NCBI GenBank assembly: GCA_016700115.1
Contig: CP064999.1
Coordinates: 3,100,001-3,164,000 of the forward strand
Length of the DNA stretch: 64,000 nt
DNA from: Sphingobacteriales bacterium
GTDB lineage: Bacteria > Bacteroidota > Bacteroidia > Chitinophagales > UBA2359
Reading direction: 5' to 3'
The translations under genes and the position numbers were made by a program. Position 1 is the first letter of the stretch. Every line of letters starts with the position of its first letter. Below, one piece after another: positions 1 to 9,600 of the stretch. The notes under the pieces are model-generated. The model did not search any database. It was not told the DNA's origin and was given only the letters and a program-made list of their open reading frames with translations.

Positions 1-777
1 TAACCAGTTGGCATAAGTAGTCCGGGTGTTAGTAAGTTCCTGCGTTCGGTCGGGCACCATACTATGTTCTGCCATTGACCTGACCCGCAAACAAAAATTA
101 TTGGTCGTAAGCAATGCCCCAATCCAAAGCAAATATAACCAAGGCGAGCCCACCAACCAGAAAACTAAAAAAAGTACCGCCTGAGATAGGAAAGGATAGG
201 TCAGATTTTTATAGGCATTTGCAGCTATATGCTTTAACGTTCTCTGCTCTTTGGGTGTTTTGATCACTTCACCACCCAGGTTGTATTGTAATAAACCCAA
301 GTGCATAGCAAACACACCGATATATCCTTTTAGACCGGTAATTCCTGATAAATCCCGCAAAAATTTTCTGACCATGCTGGCTTTAGTGGTTGGGTAACCA
401 TTAGTAAGGTTCAGATCAGGGTCTCTTTCTGATCCGGTGTTTATATGATGCTGTAAATGATATGGGCGATACTGGGAAACATTATGAAAAATAGGATAAG
501 CACCCAACCAGTTTCCTACCCATTCGTTTAACTTTTTTGATTTAAACAACGCATAATGCGAGGCATCGTGCATAATGATAGCGCAGGCTAATTGCTTTCC
601 GCCCAAAATAAATAACGCAATGATAATTGTAAAGATATTTGGAAACAAACCGGCCAAAGTGAAAGCAAAAGCAATCCAACCCCACGTATGGAGAATTTCA
701 AAAATTGCTTTCAGATTTGATTTCTTGCGAAGCCTGCTGATTTCTTCAGCACTTAAAAATTGTCTGACTGTGGTCAT
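1..777 (-). CDS. Fatty acid desaturase family protein (3' end cut by window edge)
   Basis: This is a membrane di-iron desaturase that would introduce a double bond into an acyl chain. The 259 visible residues start at the ATG at 775-777 and run off the left edge without a stop. Histidine boxes are visible: HDASH at about residues 70-74 and HLQHH at about 107-111, then AEHS near 236-239, which may be part of a further metal-binding region. Hydrophobic segments at about 33-58 and around 190-215 fit membrane helices. The usual final HxxHH box would lie outside the window. The family is clear; the substrate is not. Confidence 0.8.
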   Translation of the reverse strand, partial: MTTVRQFLSAEEISRLRKKSNLKAIFEILHTWGWIAFAFTLAGLFPNIFTIIIALFILGGKQLACAIIMHDASHYALFKSKKLNEWVGNWLGAYPIFHNVSQYRPYHLQHHINTGSERDPDLNLTNGYPTTKASMVRKFLRDLSGITGLKGYIGVFAMHLGLLQYNLGGEVIKTPKEQRTLKHIAANAYKNLTYPFLSQAVLFLVFWLVGSPWLYLLWIGALLTTNNFCLRVRSMAEHSMVPDRTQELTNTRTTYANWL

Positions 778-830
778 TTCTTTTCAAAGAATTTATCCAA
801 AGATAAGTCAAAAAAATTTAAATCTAGTTT

Positions 831-2387
831 CTACAATTTTTTGATATATTCCATAACAACCTGTCTGATATCATTTCTGAAATCAGTTTTGTCATTCGGA
901 TCGGGTTTATGTATCTTAATAATTTCGGGATTATCGGGTTTCAAAAATTGTAGGTTAGTTTCAACACCGGTAAGCAGAAAATCAGGCAAAACAACAAAAT
1001 AAACCTTGTCGGGATTAATAGGTTGGTTGCTGACAAAAAACTGATTATTGGCATCGGGTATAATATCTGCCCATTGCAGATAACCACCTTTTGTTTTATT
1101 TTTTAAACCTGCTTGTAAAACTTTATCCAAAAGACTGCCTTTCATCTCTACGCCAACAGTATAACCTCCAAATGGCAGAGTACGCAAAATGTCGAATTGA
1201 GTAATGTCCCCACTCAATTGATCGTCAACCCGAATTGACCCACTGTTAAGCAAAGCACATTCAGCATAGGGATATGCGGCCTTCATAGATTTTGCTATCA
1301 ATTGCCCAAGATTGCTGGGTTTGTGCCTGACGGTACTCTCTCTTCCATCCCAGGGATTGGCAGGATCTATATGAATCAGCACTTCACTCATGTTAAATCC
1401 CATTTGTGAAAAACTGCTATTGGCAATATCATTCCATTTCTGAGCAGTTTCAACCATATCAGGGTCATCCGTAATCTTATCGTTTATTGGTACAAGGTTG
1501 GAAATGATGTTAGTTTTATTAGTGTTTTTGTTGATAATCAACCGGTGTACATAAACTGTTTTTACATTTGCATCTGCTTTTGCCACTATGCTCTCGCCGA
1601 CTTTATAATACATATTGTCGTGGTCATGTCCTCCCATTAACAATTTAATATCGGGTAAATGGGCAGCCAGTTTTTTATCATCATCCACATCTAAATGTGT
1701 CAGCGCAACTATAATATCCGATTTGCTTTTAAGTTCTTTGACTGCTTTTTCTGCCGATTCAAACACATCTGAATACTCAACATAATCGGTCTTTGTATAT
1801 GGTAAAGTAACTCCCAATAAGCCTACTTTGGCAGAAGTTCCATCAGCATCTTTCACCTCTAACACTACAGTCTCAGGAAACCGCTCTTCGGTTCCATTAC
1901 TAACTTTTGCAAAAGGCATAGTGTAATCTCCCCGTTTATGCCAAACATTAGAAGAAACCCACCCGAATTTGGATTCATTTAACCGGCTTTGAAGTTCATG
2001 TTCATTAATGTCAAACTCATGATTGCCAAAAGTAACCCAATCTAATCCTAAGTTGTTGAGCATATCTACCATGTGACGTCCTTTAATCCGTTCTCCTTCA
2101 TATTTTACTGTTCCGATTAAAGAGGGGCTTAGAAAATCTCCGGCAAGAATTGTAAAAGTATTTGGGTTGTTTTTTAACAGGTTTTTTCTGACAGTAGCCA
2201 CTCTGGCCAAACCTCCCGTTTTCCCGCCCTCCAAAGGTGTTATTTCATATAAGTCGTTTAGGTGCAAAAAAACAACTTCAATAATCCCGTCGTCTTTGGT
2301 TTTTTGGACCGTTTTGCTTTGTTTGCAAGAAGAGGTTAAACTTGTAATAAGGATGAAAAACGTAAAGATTTGGATAAAACGCTTCAT
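831..2387 (-). CDS. 5'-nucleotidase / UshA-like metallophosphatase lipoprotein
   Basis: The 518-aa protein has a lipoprotein signal (LTSSC, Cys about residue 21), so it is probably anchored in a membrane facing the periplasm. The metallophosphatase domain shows the family motifs in order: a degenerate HLNDLYE start (usual form HTNDxHG), GDFLSPS, GNHEFD, ALTHLD and GGHDHDN. The C-terminal part resembles the 5'-nucleotidase substrate domain (NSGSIR, then TLPFGG). Length fits UshA/5'-nucleotidase relatives. Probable role is hydrolysis of extracytoplasmic nucleotides or related phosphoesters; the substrate cannot be read from sequence. It ends about 50 bp from the desaturase gene on the same strand. 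Confidence 0.82.
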   Translation of the reverse strand: MKRFIQIFTFFILITSLTSSCKQSKTVQKTKDDGIIEVVFLHLNDLYEITPLEGGKTGGLARVATVRKNLLKNNPNTFTILAGDFLSPSLIGTVKYEGERIKGRHMVDMLNNLGLDWVTFGNHEFDINEHELQSRLNESKFGWVSSNVWHKRGDYTMPFAKVSNGTEERFPETVVLEVKDADGTSAKVGLLGVTLPYTKTDYVEYSDVFESAEKAVKELKSKSDIIVALTHLDVDDDKKLAAHLPDIKLLMGGHDHDNMYYKVGESIVAKADANVKTVYVHRLIINKNTNKTNIISNLVPINDKITDDPDMVETAQKWNDIANSSFSQMGFNMSEVLIHIDPANPWDGRESTVRHKPSNLGQLIAKSMKAAYPYAECALLNSGSIRVDDQLSGDITQFDILRTLPFGGYTVGVEMKGSLLDKVLQAGLKNKTKGGYLQWADIIPDANNQFFVSNQPINPDKVYFVVLPDFLLTGVETNLQFLKPDNPEIIKIHKPDPNDKTDFRNDIRQVVMEYIKKL

Positions 2388-2583
2388 AAAATATTAGTTT
2401 TATTCAATGAAAACAGGGTAGATTCTTTTAAAGAAAATTCAACCCTGTACTTTTTAGCTGATATAAAATGTTTAATCAGTTTTATTTTTTTGATTAAAGA
2501 GAATGGGTAAAAATACAAAAAAAGTGCAAACGGGTTAAGGATTAAATTGAAATCAAACTGATTTACAGGTTTGCTTGAAATTT

Positions 2584-2618
2584 AAAAAAAGCCGGTATTC
2601 AATAAATGACTACCGGCT
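2584..2618 (-). terminator. Intrinsic terminator after the kinase-like gene
   Basis: An 8-bp stem (2590-2597 with 2611-2618, AGCCGGTA / TACCGGCT) is followed on the minus strand by a run of T (A run at 2584-2590 on the plus strand). It lies about 30 bp beyond the stop of the kinase-like gene. Confidence 0.8.
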
Positions 2619-2648
2619 AATATGATGACAATGTTATAAAATGTTTGG

Positions 2649-4484
2649 TTAAACTTCTTTATTGGTTTCGTCCTTATCGTTTTCCGAAAGCAATTTTTCC
2701 AGATCTTTTCTAACCTGCTCCATAGCTTCATTTTCAAAATGTTGAGTATCAGTGGTATCTGTTTCTTCTGTTTCCTTATTATTCTTAAGAGTATTAATGG
2801 CAATGTCTATATATCGGTCCTTTTCAACACTGTCCTCGTTTTCGTTCGCATTATCTAAATCTTCCCGCAATTGTGAAAGTGCTTCTATTTTTATAAGTCC
2901 GGTTGGGGCAAAGTTTCCGGTAATCTCTGTTTGTTCGTTGGAGTTATTTGTGTTTTCACCTGTTTTTTCATCAATCATTTTTTGCCATTCTTGTATTTCA
3001 TGAATCTCTTTTCCTAAATCAGCATTCACTTGCTCTATGGCTTTTTTCACAATAACTTCAGTATTGAAATGACTTTCATCAAGTTCCCCGTCCGGCATTA
3101 ACTCATGCTGACCAATTTCAACATGAATGGCATTCTGAATTGCGTTTTCATCATTGCTTATAGCAACTTCGCTCAGCTCATTTACATCGTCAGGTGGCAA
3201 AATTATACTTATTTCGTTTTGTTCAAGTTCTTCTGTTTCGTTATTTGAAGCATGGGGGGCTTGAATATAATCTTTGACCTCTATGACAAAAATGCTGTTA
3301 TTTTCTTTGTTTGAATCAGTTGTTTTATTATCCGATAGTTGAGAATCTGCTTCAACATCCGTTAAGTTATCATCCAAATTTTCTGTTGCTTGATGTTTAT
3401 CTTCAGTCTCATGTGCTGAATTTGCTTCTAAGGTAGCTGTATCTCCGGAAACATTTGAAACAGGCTCTTCCTGTGAAAGTAAGGCAATCAAATGGTTGTC
3501 ATCAGACTCTGCAGAAGATTTTGAAACGATTCCTGCCAAAGCAGTTTTAGAGCCTTCGGCTTCATCGGGCAATTCAATTTTGAAAAGATAAGAATACTGG
3601 CTTTGGTTAATTTGTTGAAGTAAAGTTCGATTTGGATCCTCTTTAAAGATTTCAAGAGTTACCGGTTTATCTAGTAAATTATCATAGGCGCTGATTAAGT
3701 ATGAATGATTGGTATCTTGAAGAATATCTTCAGTCATTTCAAAAGTATATCTGCTCTGTGCTTGTTTTGTTTGAAGAGGCAATACTTCCTCAAAGCGTTT
3801 GTTTCTTTCATAGTTGTCTAAAGAATCCAATATTTCTGAAACGGAGTTGGCTTCATTTTTCAAGCATTTTCGGATGATTACAGCATACACTTCCCGTATT
3901 CCGGTTTCAATTGATTTTGGAAAATTATTTTTCGGTGGTTTGCCGGTACAATATAAATGAAGCACTTCACCAATACCCTTCAGATCTTTTTTAATATTGG
4001 GTTCATTTTCAGGATCAGTATTGGTGATTTCATAATTATTTAATTTGACCTGACCATCTGATGTGATAAGAATATTATCAGATTCAAGATCTAAATGTGC
4101 ACAGCCGTTTTGGTATAAATATTCTAAACCTTTAATAGTTGAGCGCAAGGTTGATTCGGTTTGTTCATTGCTTAACGGCAACTCCACTGTATTTCCAGGA
4201 ACATATTCCCAAACCCCAACTTTAACTTGTGTACTTTGTCCGAGATGATTAATGGTTTCTAACACAAAATAATCGAATAGCTGAACCAGATTAGGATGAT
4301 TTAATTGTTTTATCCTTTCCATGTTGTTTTGAAAAGTATGATGTTCAACAGAAACAGCATGATAAAATTTAATTATCACCGGTGTTTCAGCAACATTATC
4401 GTAAGCCACATATACTTTCGCAGCACTTCCATCTGCAAGAGCATCGGTTAAAGGATTGTATTCATAGCGATTTTGCAACAGCAT
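2649..4484 (-). CDS. Protein kinase-like protein with degenerate DFG motif and long acidic tail
   Basis: The 611-aa protein starts with a protein-kinase-like domain (about residues 1-215). The ATP-anchoring Lys is present in PVIIKF (K39) and the catalytic loop reads HLDLESDN (130-137), keeping the catalytic Asp and the Asn. The DFG motif is replaced by N-Y-E at about 150-152 in the context VKLNNYE, so the metal-binding Asp is missing. Residues from about 330 to the end are acidic, low in complexity and rich in Glu, Asn, Thr and Asp. It may be a pseudokinase or an atypical kinase acting as a scaffold. No membrane segment is evident. It has its own terminator downstream. Confidence 0.68.
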   Translation of the reverse strand: MLLQNRYEYNPLTDALADGSAAKVYVAYDNVAETPVIIKFYHAVSVEHHTFQNNMERIKQLNHPNLVQLFDYFVLETINHLGQSTQVKVGVWEYVPGNTVELPLSNEQTESTLRSTIKGLEYLYQNGCAHLDLESDNILITSDGQVKLNNYEITNTDPENEPNIKKDLKGIGEVLHLYCTGKPPKNNFPKSIETGIREVYAVIIRKCLKNEANSVSEILDSLDNYERNKRFEEVLPLQTKQAQSRYTFEMTEDILQDTNHSYLISAYDNLLDKPVTLEIFKEDPNRTLLQQINQSQYSYLFKIELPDEAEGSKTALAGIVSKSSAESDDNHLIALLSQEEPVSNVSGDTATLEANSAHETEDKHQATENLDDNLTDVEADSQLSDNKTTDSNKENNSIFVIEVKDYIQAPHASNNETEELEQNEISIILPPDDVNELSEVAISNDENAIQNAIHVEIGQHELMPDGELDESHFNTEVIVKKAIEQVNADLGKEIHEIQEWQKMIDEKTGENTNNSNEQTEITGNFAPTGLIKIEALSQLREDLDNANENEDSVEKDRYIDIAINTLKNNKETEETDTTDTQHFENEAMEQVRKDLEKLLSENDKDETNKEV

Positions 4485-4671
4485 ATTTCAAAGTTTTATG
4501 TTGGATAAAAAAAATGTACAATTAATTGTTGTTAAAGCGAAAAACAGGGTTTGAAATTATACATTGTTTTTGAATTTTTAGATTTTAGAAGCATTTATTT
4601 AACCAAATAAGTACAAATACATATTGAATCAGCTTTGTACTTAGGCATAGTATAATACTATTGATTAAACT

Positions 4672-4709
4672 AAATAAAAAAGGCTACATGCAATTTGTAG
4701 CAAGTAGCC
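4672..4709 (-). terminator. Intrinsic terminator after greA
   Basis: A GGCTAC (4682-4687) / GTAGCC (4704-4709) hairpin is followed on the minus strand by a T-rich run (A-rich 4672-4681 on plus). It lies about 28 bp past the greA stop. Confidence 0.75.
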
Positions 4710-4736
4710 CTTTACTGTCCGGGAAATTTAATCTTA

Positions 4737-5207
4737 CTATCTCGATATTTCCAGGATTTCGAACTTCAGTGTACCGGAAGGAACATTAACCTCAACGACT
4801 TCTCCTACTGATTTGCCGAGCAGCCCTTTGGCAATTGGTGTATTTACTGAGATTTTACCTGATTTAACATCTGCTTCAACTTCCGTTACAAGCATATACT
4901 CCATTATTTTATTAAGGGAAAGGTTTTTTAGCTTAACCTTAGACAGAATTGCTACTTTAGAGATATCTAATTTACTTTCGTCTAAAATTCTGGCAACTGC
5001 TAATTCAGCTTCTAATTGAGCTATTTTTCGTTCCAACATTCCTTGTGCTTCTTTAGCAGCATCGTATTCTGCATTTTCCGACAAGTCGCCTTTCTCTCTG
5101 GCTTCAGCAATTTGTTTAGACATTTCAGAGCGGCCTGTTGTTTTTAGAGTTTGTAATTCCTTTTTCAAATTCTCCAACCCTTCAGGTGTATAATATTTGA
5201 TTTCCAT
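4737..5207 (-). CDS. greA: Transcription elongation factor GreA
   Basis: GreA rescues backtracked RNA polymerase by stimulating transcript cleavage. The 156-residue product starting at the ATG at 5205-5207 (MEIKYYTPEGL) matches the usual GreA length of about 158. An upstream in-frame start would add 14 residues that do not belong to the family, so the shorter start is chosen. The N-terminal coiled coil carries the conserved LSENAEYDAAKE region with acidic tip residues, and the C-terminal globular domain ends with a typical GTLKFEILEI tail. It is a single gene with its own terminator. Confidence 0.95.
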   Translation of the reverse strand: MEIKYYTPEGLENLKKELQTLKTTGRSEMSKQIAEAREKGDLSENAEYDAAKEAQGMLERKIAQLEAELAVARILDESKLDISKVAILSKVKLKNLSLNKIMEYMLVTEVEADVKSGKISVNTPIAKGLLGKSVGEVVEVNVPSGTLKFEILEISR

Positions 5208-5385
5208 GATTTGGTGATTAAAATAGTTCAATTCAATATAAAAAAACAAAAACTCTCTCTCAACCGAACTCAGAAGAGGAGAGCAGAAAATGGCGTTAGA
5301 AAAACTTAACCGATTTTATTTAACGATGTGTTAGAGTGCATGATTTATGGCTGTCTAACTTCAAACGTAACAATAACCGGCGGTT

Positions 5386-5425
5386 AAAAAAAAGAAGAAA
5401 CGTTCCATTTAAGAAACGTTTCTTC
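5386..5425 (-). terminator. Intrinsic terminator after the PorV-like gene
   Basis: An 11-bp stem (5394-5404 with 5415-5425, GAAGAAACGTT / AACGTTTCTTC) has a 10-nt loop and is followed on the minus strand by a T run (A run 5386-5393 on plus). Confidence 0.8.
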
Positions 5426-5484
5426 ATAAAGTAATATCTGTCAATAACAGCCTAATTGCTGAAATTGTTCAAAACCTATTTAAA

Positions 5485-6543
5485 TTACAGTTCAATACGA
5501 ACGCCTATAGTATGAGTTCCATTGAAAGGATTGGTTGTACGATATGAGTAGTCAACTCCTAAACCCGATTCACCGCCTTTTTTAAACGGAACTTCTGCAC
5601 TAACTCCGGCACTTAATCCGGTAAATGCTGTAGCACGCTGTTCAAAATCCAATGTTTTTGAGATCCCGTCTTCATATCTATAGCCGCCTCTGATCATGAA
5701 TAATTCTTTAAACGCATACTCAAGCCCACCACCTATATGATCGCGCGAAAAAGAATTAGAGGTAAAATTGCCCATTACGGTGATACGATGTGATTCACCC
5801 ATAATAATATCATATCCCGCACCTATGTTTAAAGCAGAGGGCAACTCGTATCTTTCTGCTCGTTGATTAACTGTAAAGGTATATCCTTGTGGCGATTCTA
5901 ATTTAGTTGCTAAGCCATCTCCTGCGAAGCGCATCGGAGTACCGACATTTCTCAATGAGATTCCAAAATGTATATTATCATCAGGTCCGGTTACATATTG
6001 AATTCCCATATCAAAAGCTGCGCCGGTCGAAGAAGCATCGGCAATAGAATGGTTGATTAAATTTAATTGAAACCCTACGTGAATACTGTTTGAAAAAGCA
6101 CGCGCATACGCGATTCCGAGATTTAATAACTGGGGACGGAAAGTTGCACCTGAGTTGCCTTCAGGAGCTGAAACCAAAGTAACCGGTATTTCTCCAAAAC
6201 CCATTGAAAAAACATTGACACCCAATACATTGCTTTCTCCGATGCGTTGTGCAAATCCAATCGCATTGATATTTACACCGCTACCTTGTAACCACATGGT
6301 ATTAGCAAATACGAGTTGTGTTTTATTGATAAATGACAATCCGGCAACATTATTGCGCATTGCTTCTGCTCCTTTTACCAAAGAGCTGTTCATGCCGTGG
6401 AGACCTGTACTTTGTGCCCATGGATTAATCAACAGTTCAGTCGCACCTGCCTGACCTGCCCGGTCTTTGTTTCCGGCAAAAATATGGGATTGAGTAATAA
6501 AACAGAGCGCAAATATTATAAATAAGGTAAGGACTTTTTTCAT
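5485..6543 (-). CDS. PorV/PorQ family outer-membrane protein
   Basis: The 352-aa protein has an N-terminal signal peptide (about residues 1-23). Right after it comes the family signature AGATELLINPWAQSTGLHG, which matches PorV/PorQ-type barrels (UPF0164-like). The rest alternates beta-strand segments and ends in an aromatic/hydrophobic strand, as expected for an outer-membrane beta-barrel of about 14 strands. PorV relatives act in the type IX secretion system as shuttle or attachment proteins for secreted cargo. It is the last of three same-strand genes after the TonB receptor and the 1541-aa secreted protein, suggesting a shared export or surface function. A copy dedicated to its neighbour is an inference. 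Confidence 0.82.
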   Translation of the reverse strand: MKKVLTLFIIFALCFITQSHIFAGNKDRAGQAGATELLINPWAQSTGLHGMNSSLVKGAEAMRNNVAGLSFINKTQLVFANTMWLQGSGVNINAIGFAQRIGESNVLGVNVFSMGFGEIPVTLVSAPEGNSGATFRPQLLNLGIAYARAFSNSIHVGFQLNLINHSIADASSTGAAFDMGIQYVTGPDDNIHFGISLRNVGTPMRFAGDGLATKLESPQGYTFTVNQRAERYELPSALNIGAGYDIIMGESHRITVMGNFTSNSFSRDHIGGGLEYAFKELFMIRGGYRYEDGISKTLDFEQRATAFTGLSAGVSAEVPFKKGGESGLGVDYSYRTTNPFNGTHTIGVRIEL

Positions 6544-6581
6544 ACAATTTTAATTTTCAAAGCTAAAAATAAAAGTTATTA

Positions 6582-6614
6582 AAAGGACAGCGGCATGAAA
6601 AACCGCTGTCCTTT
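6582..6614 (-). terminator. Hairpin terminator after the 1541-aa secreted protein
   Basis: A strong 12-bp stem (6582-6593 with 6603-6614, AAAGGACAGCGG / CCGCTGTCCTTT) lies 10 bp past the stop. On the minus strand the T tract follows after a short gap (TAATAACTTTTA). It separates the large gene from the PorV-like gene, which may have its own promoter. Confidence 0.7.
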
Positions 6615-6624
6615 GTGAAACATT

Positions 6625-9600
6625 TTAGAATATATCCAGGTCAACAGGCCTTGCAATACAGAAGAATTTTAAGGTTACTTCTTCACCAAGGTCCGGAGCA
6701 GCAACATGTATCAGGTAAATTCCACTGGCAATCGGTATGCCTTTTTGGTTTTTCATATCCCAATCTACCGAGTTAATTTGCTCTTTTCCGGATTCGCCGC
6801 CTAAAGCAGTGTCTATTCCAGGACCACTGTTATCAACTTTAATTGTTCGGATTAAAGTGCCATCTAATGAAAACACAGTGATATTTGCCTTAGATGGAAG
6901 ATTCGTAATTCTAACACGGTTATCTAATTGAGTAGTTTCATAAAGTGAAAAAGCATAGTATGGATTGGGCACCACTTTAATCAAATCAACTGCTTTTTTT
7001 GCTACTTCTGTTTGTTGCTTTTTAGCTGCCAAATCGCGGAAACTAAACTCGTATTGTAATTTGGGATTGTCTTCCACTGATTGAACAAAAGGACGGGCAA
7101 CTCTGACTTTCATAGTAACTTCTGTCGGGATAAAACCATCAGATGCAGATTTAAGCGTAAAACCGGGTGTTACATAAGGCAAAGTAACCCACATGGCATC
7201 GTGATATACGGCTCTTTTTTTGGTGATATCGTTATCAATTACCGCATCTACCAACATTTCCTGATATGCAGCACCTCCATCATAGGGCGTTGACATCACA
7301 TAAACAAAATGTTCTCCACCTACACGCAAACGACTGGTAGAAATTTGCGGTGAAATTAATGTATTGGTTGGATTCCATTTTAAATCGGACCCATTTTCAC
7401 TGCTGAAAAATGAATTTTCACTAAAAATGATGTTTAACCTTTCTCCCGTTTCAAGATTGATGGCATAACCCGGGAACCAGGAACGACCAACATCTGATGA
7501 GGCGTACAAAAGTGCTCCATTAATTGCAGTGAATGAAGTGGCTGCGGTGATATCACTTGCACGGAAAAAAGTATTGGCGTTTTTTATAACGGTTGTTCCG
7601 GAAGAATTTACATAGGAAATCCCTGCGGCGGTAGTTCCGGCTATAAAATATTCGTTTCCCGGAGTTAGACTGGTAGCTGTAAGCGGGCTGGAATAAGTAT
7701 CATTGGAATTCCAGGAAGGATGAGCTCTCAAACTGTTTTTTGGAGACTTACCTTGTGCAATAGCAGCATCTTTACTCATTTCTACTACCACGCATTGTGT
7801 CCATAGCGCTTTGTTGGAGGTAAAAACTAAGTCAATACTGTGCATATTATCTAAGGTTAGCATCGGGTCGGATGAAGAATCGCCAAAACAATCAGAACAT
7901 GCAGGAGATAATGGTTTAAAAGTTGAAGCAGATGTAAAATTATTGTTTGTTAAACAATAGGGCGCTACTCTTGCATCAAGAATTGCTTCATATAGTTGGT
8001 TAGGATCGTGAAATTCGCCTGCTGAATTTTTGTTATCATTGTTTTCTGAATTGGTAGAACTTTCGTCGGTTCCTGAGCGAATCCAGTTAAATGGTGATGA
8101 GCCTTCATCGTCGGTTACCAATGATAGCCAACTTTGCTGAACATCTGCAAAAGTCAGGCTGGCACCTAAAACAGCACTGGTTTTGTTATTAGGTATTGGT
8201 TGTTGTTGAACTGAAACTGAAAAACCTAATGATTGCGCCTGCCATCCACCAATAGCTTGTGTATATCCGCCGGATATATCCTGCTCAGATTGATAAACCT
8301 GACCTGAGGTCAGATTTTGTAATGTCCATCGGGTTTTTGGTGAAATCAAGGTGCCACGTAAATCATTTCCGGTATCGTTTGACAATACATCTATCACGGT
8401 ACTGGTTCCTGCTTCAACACTGACCAAATCGTCTTGTGCATTCAGGGCATTTGCCGGTAACACTTCAGAGTCATAAACATTGACATAAACGTCTGCACGC
8501 TTAGCAGGGTATCCCTCCGCAGAAACTTCGTAGCTGAATTTTTCTAAGCCAATAAATTCGGCATCCGGCACATAATTAATTACTCCGGTATTGGTATCGA
8601 ATGTTACACTTCCATGTTCCGGGGTAAAAACTTCGTCTAATATTAGAGATGCGCCGGATGGTGCAAAATCATTGTTAAATACGGGAATGTTGACTGAAGT
8701 ACTGACAGATCTCGCTAAAATTGCAGTATTGTCAAAAGCATAAATTTCAGTAAACTCAGGAGCTCCGATAGTAATAACTACTACACCCTTATCTGTATTC
8801 CCATCTTTGTCCGTCAAATCATACAAAAACGAAGTAACTCCCGGGTTTCCACTTGCTCCGTAAAGAAACACTTCATCATTGTTGTCTAACGTTAAAGTAC
8901 CTGCATTGGGCATCTGATATGATGGGAAAGTAACATCTTCCATTGTTAAACGGAAATCGGCTTCGGGTATATTGAATGGATCAAAAACTTTAATATCTAA
9001 AGGTCCATAACCACCGAGGTATGTTACTTCATCTAACGAACCATTTGCTAGAATACCATTAATGCTTTCTGTACTTAGGTCAAGGAATTGTCCACCATTT
9101 CCTGAACCGAGAATTCTGGTAATCGGAGGGCCGTCTCCAAAACTACTGTTCAAAACTACCCCGTTTTGTTGGGGAGTTGGAATGTGAGGAATAGCAGTAT
9201 AAACTTTAATATTGTTCCTTCCTTCAAGGTAAGGCAATAATTGTGCAGTCGGAGATGGGGAAGCGGGGTCGTAAGGTTCGTGTGCGTTATACGCATAAGA
9301 AATAGCGGAGAAATAATACTTGGAATTATTTACCATTCTCTTACTTCCTGTTGCAAACTGATCGTCAATAATTCTAAATGAATTGATGATACCATTATCA
9401 ACTCCTTCAACTTTTAATTCTGGAACTAATGCGCCTACAGTACCATCAATTGACCAGTTAATCAGTTTTGTTACCCCATCTTTAATATCAACCTGAGCAA
9501 CAAGCCGGGCTTTATCCGGATCATTATACTCTGCTGGAGAAATAGTGGGAGATTTTAACTGGTATAATTTATATCCCTGGAAAAAATACATTGAATCGGG

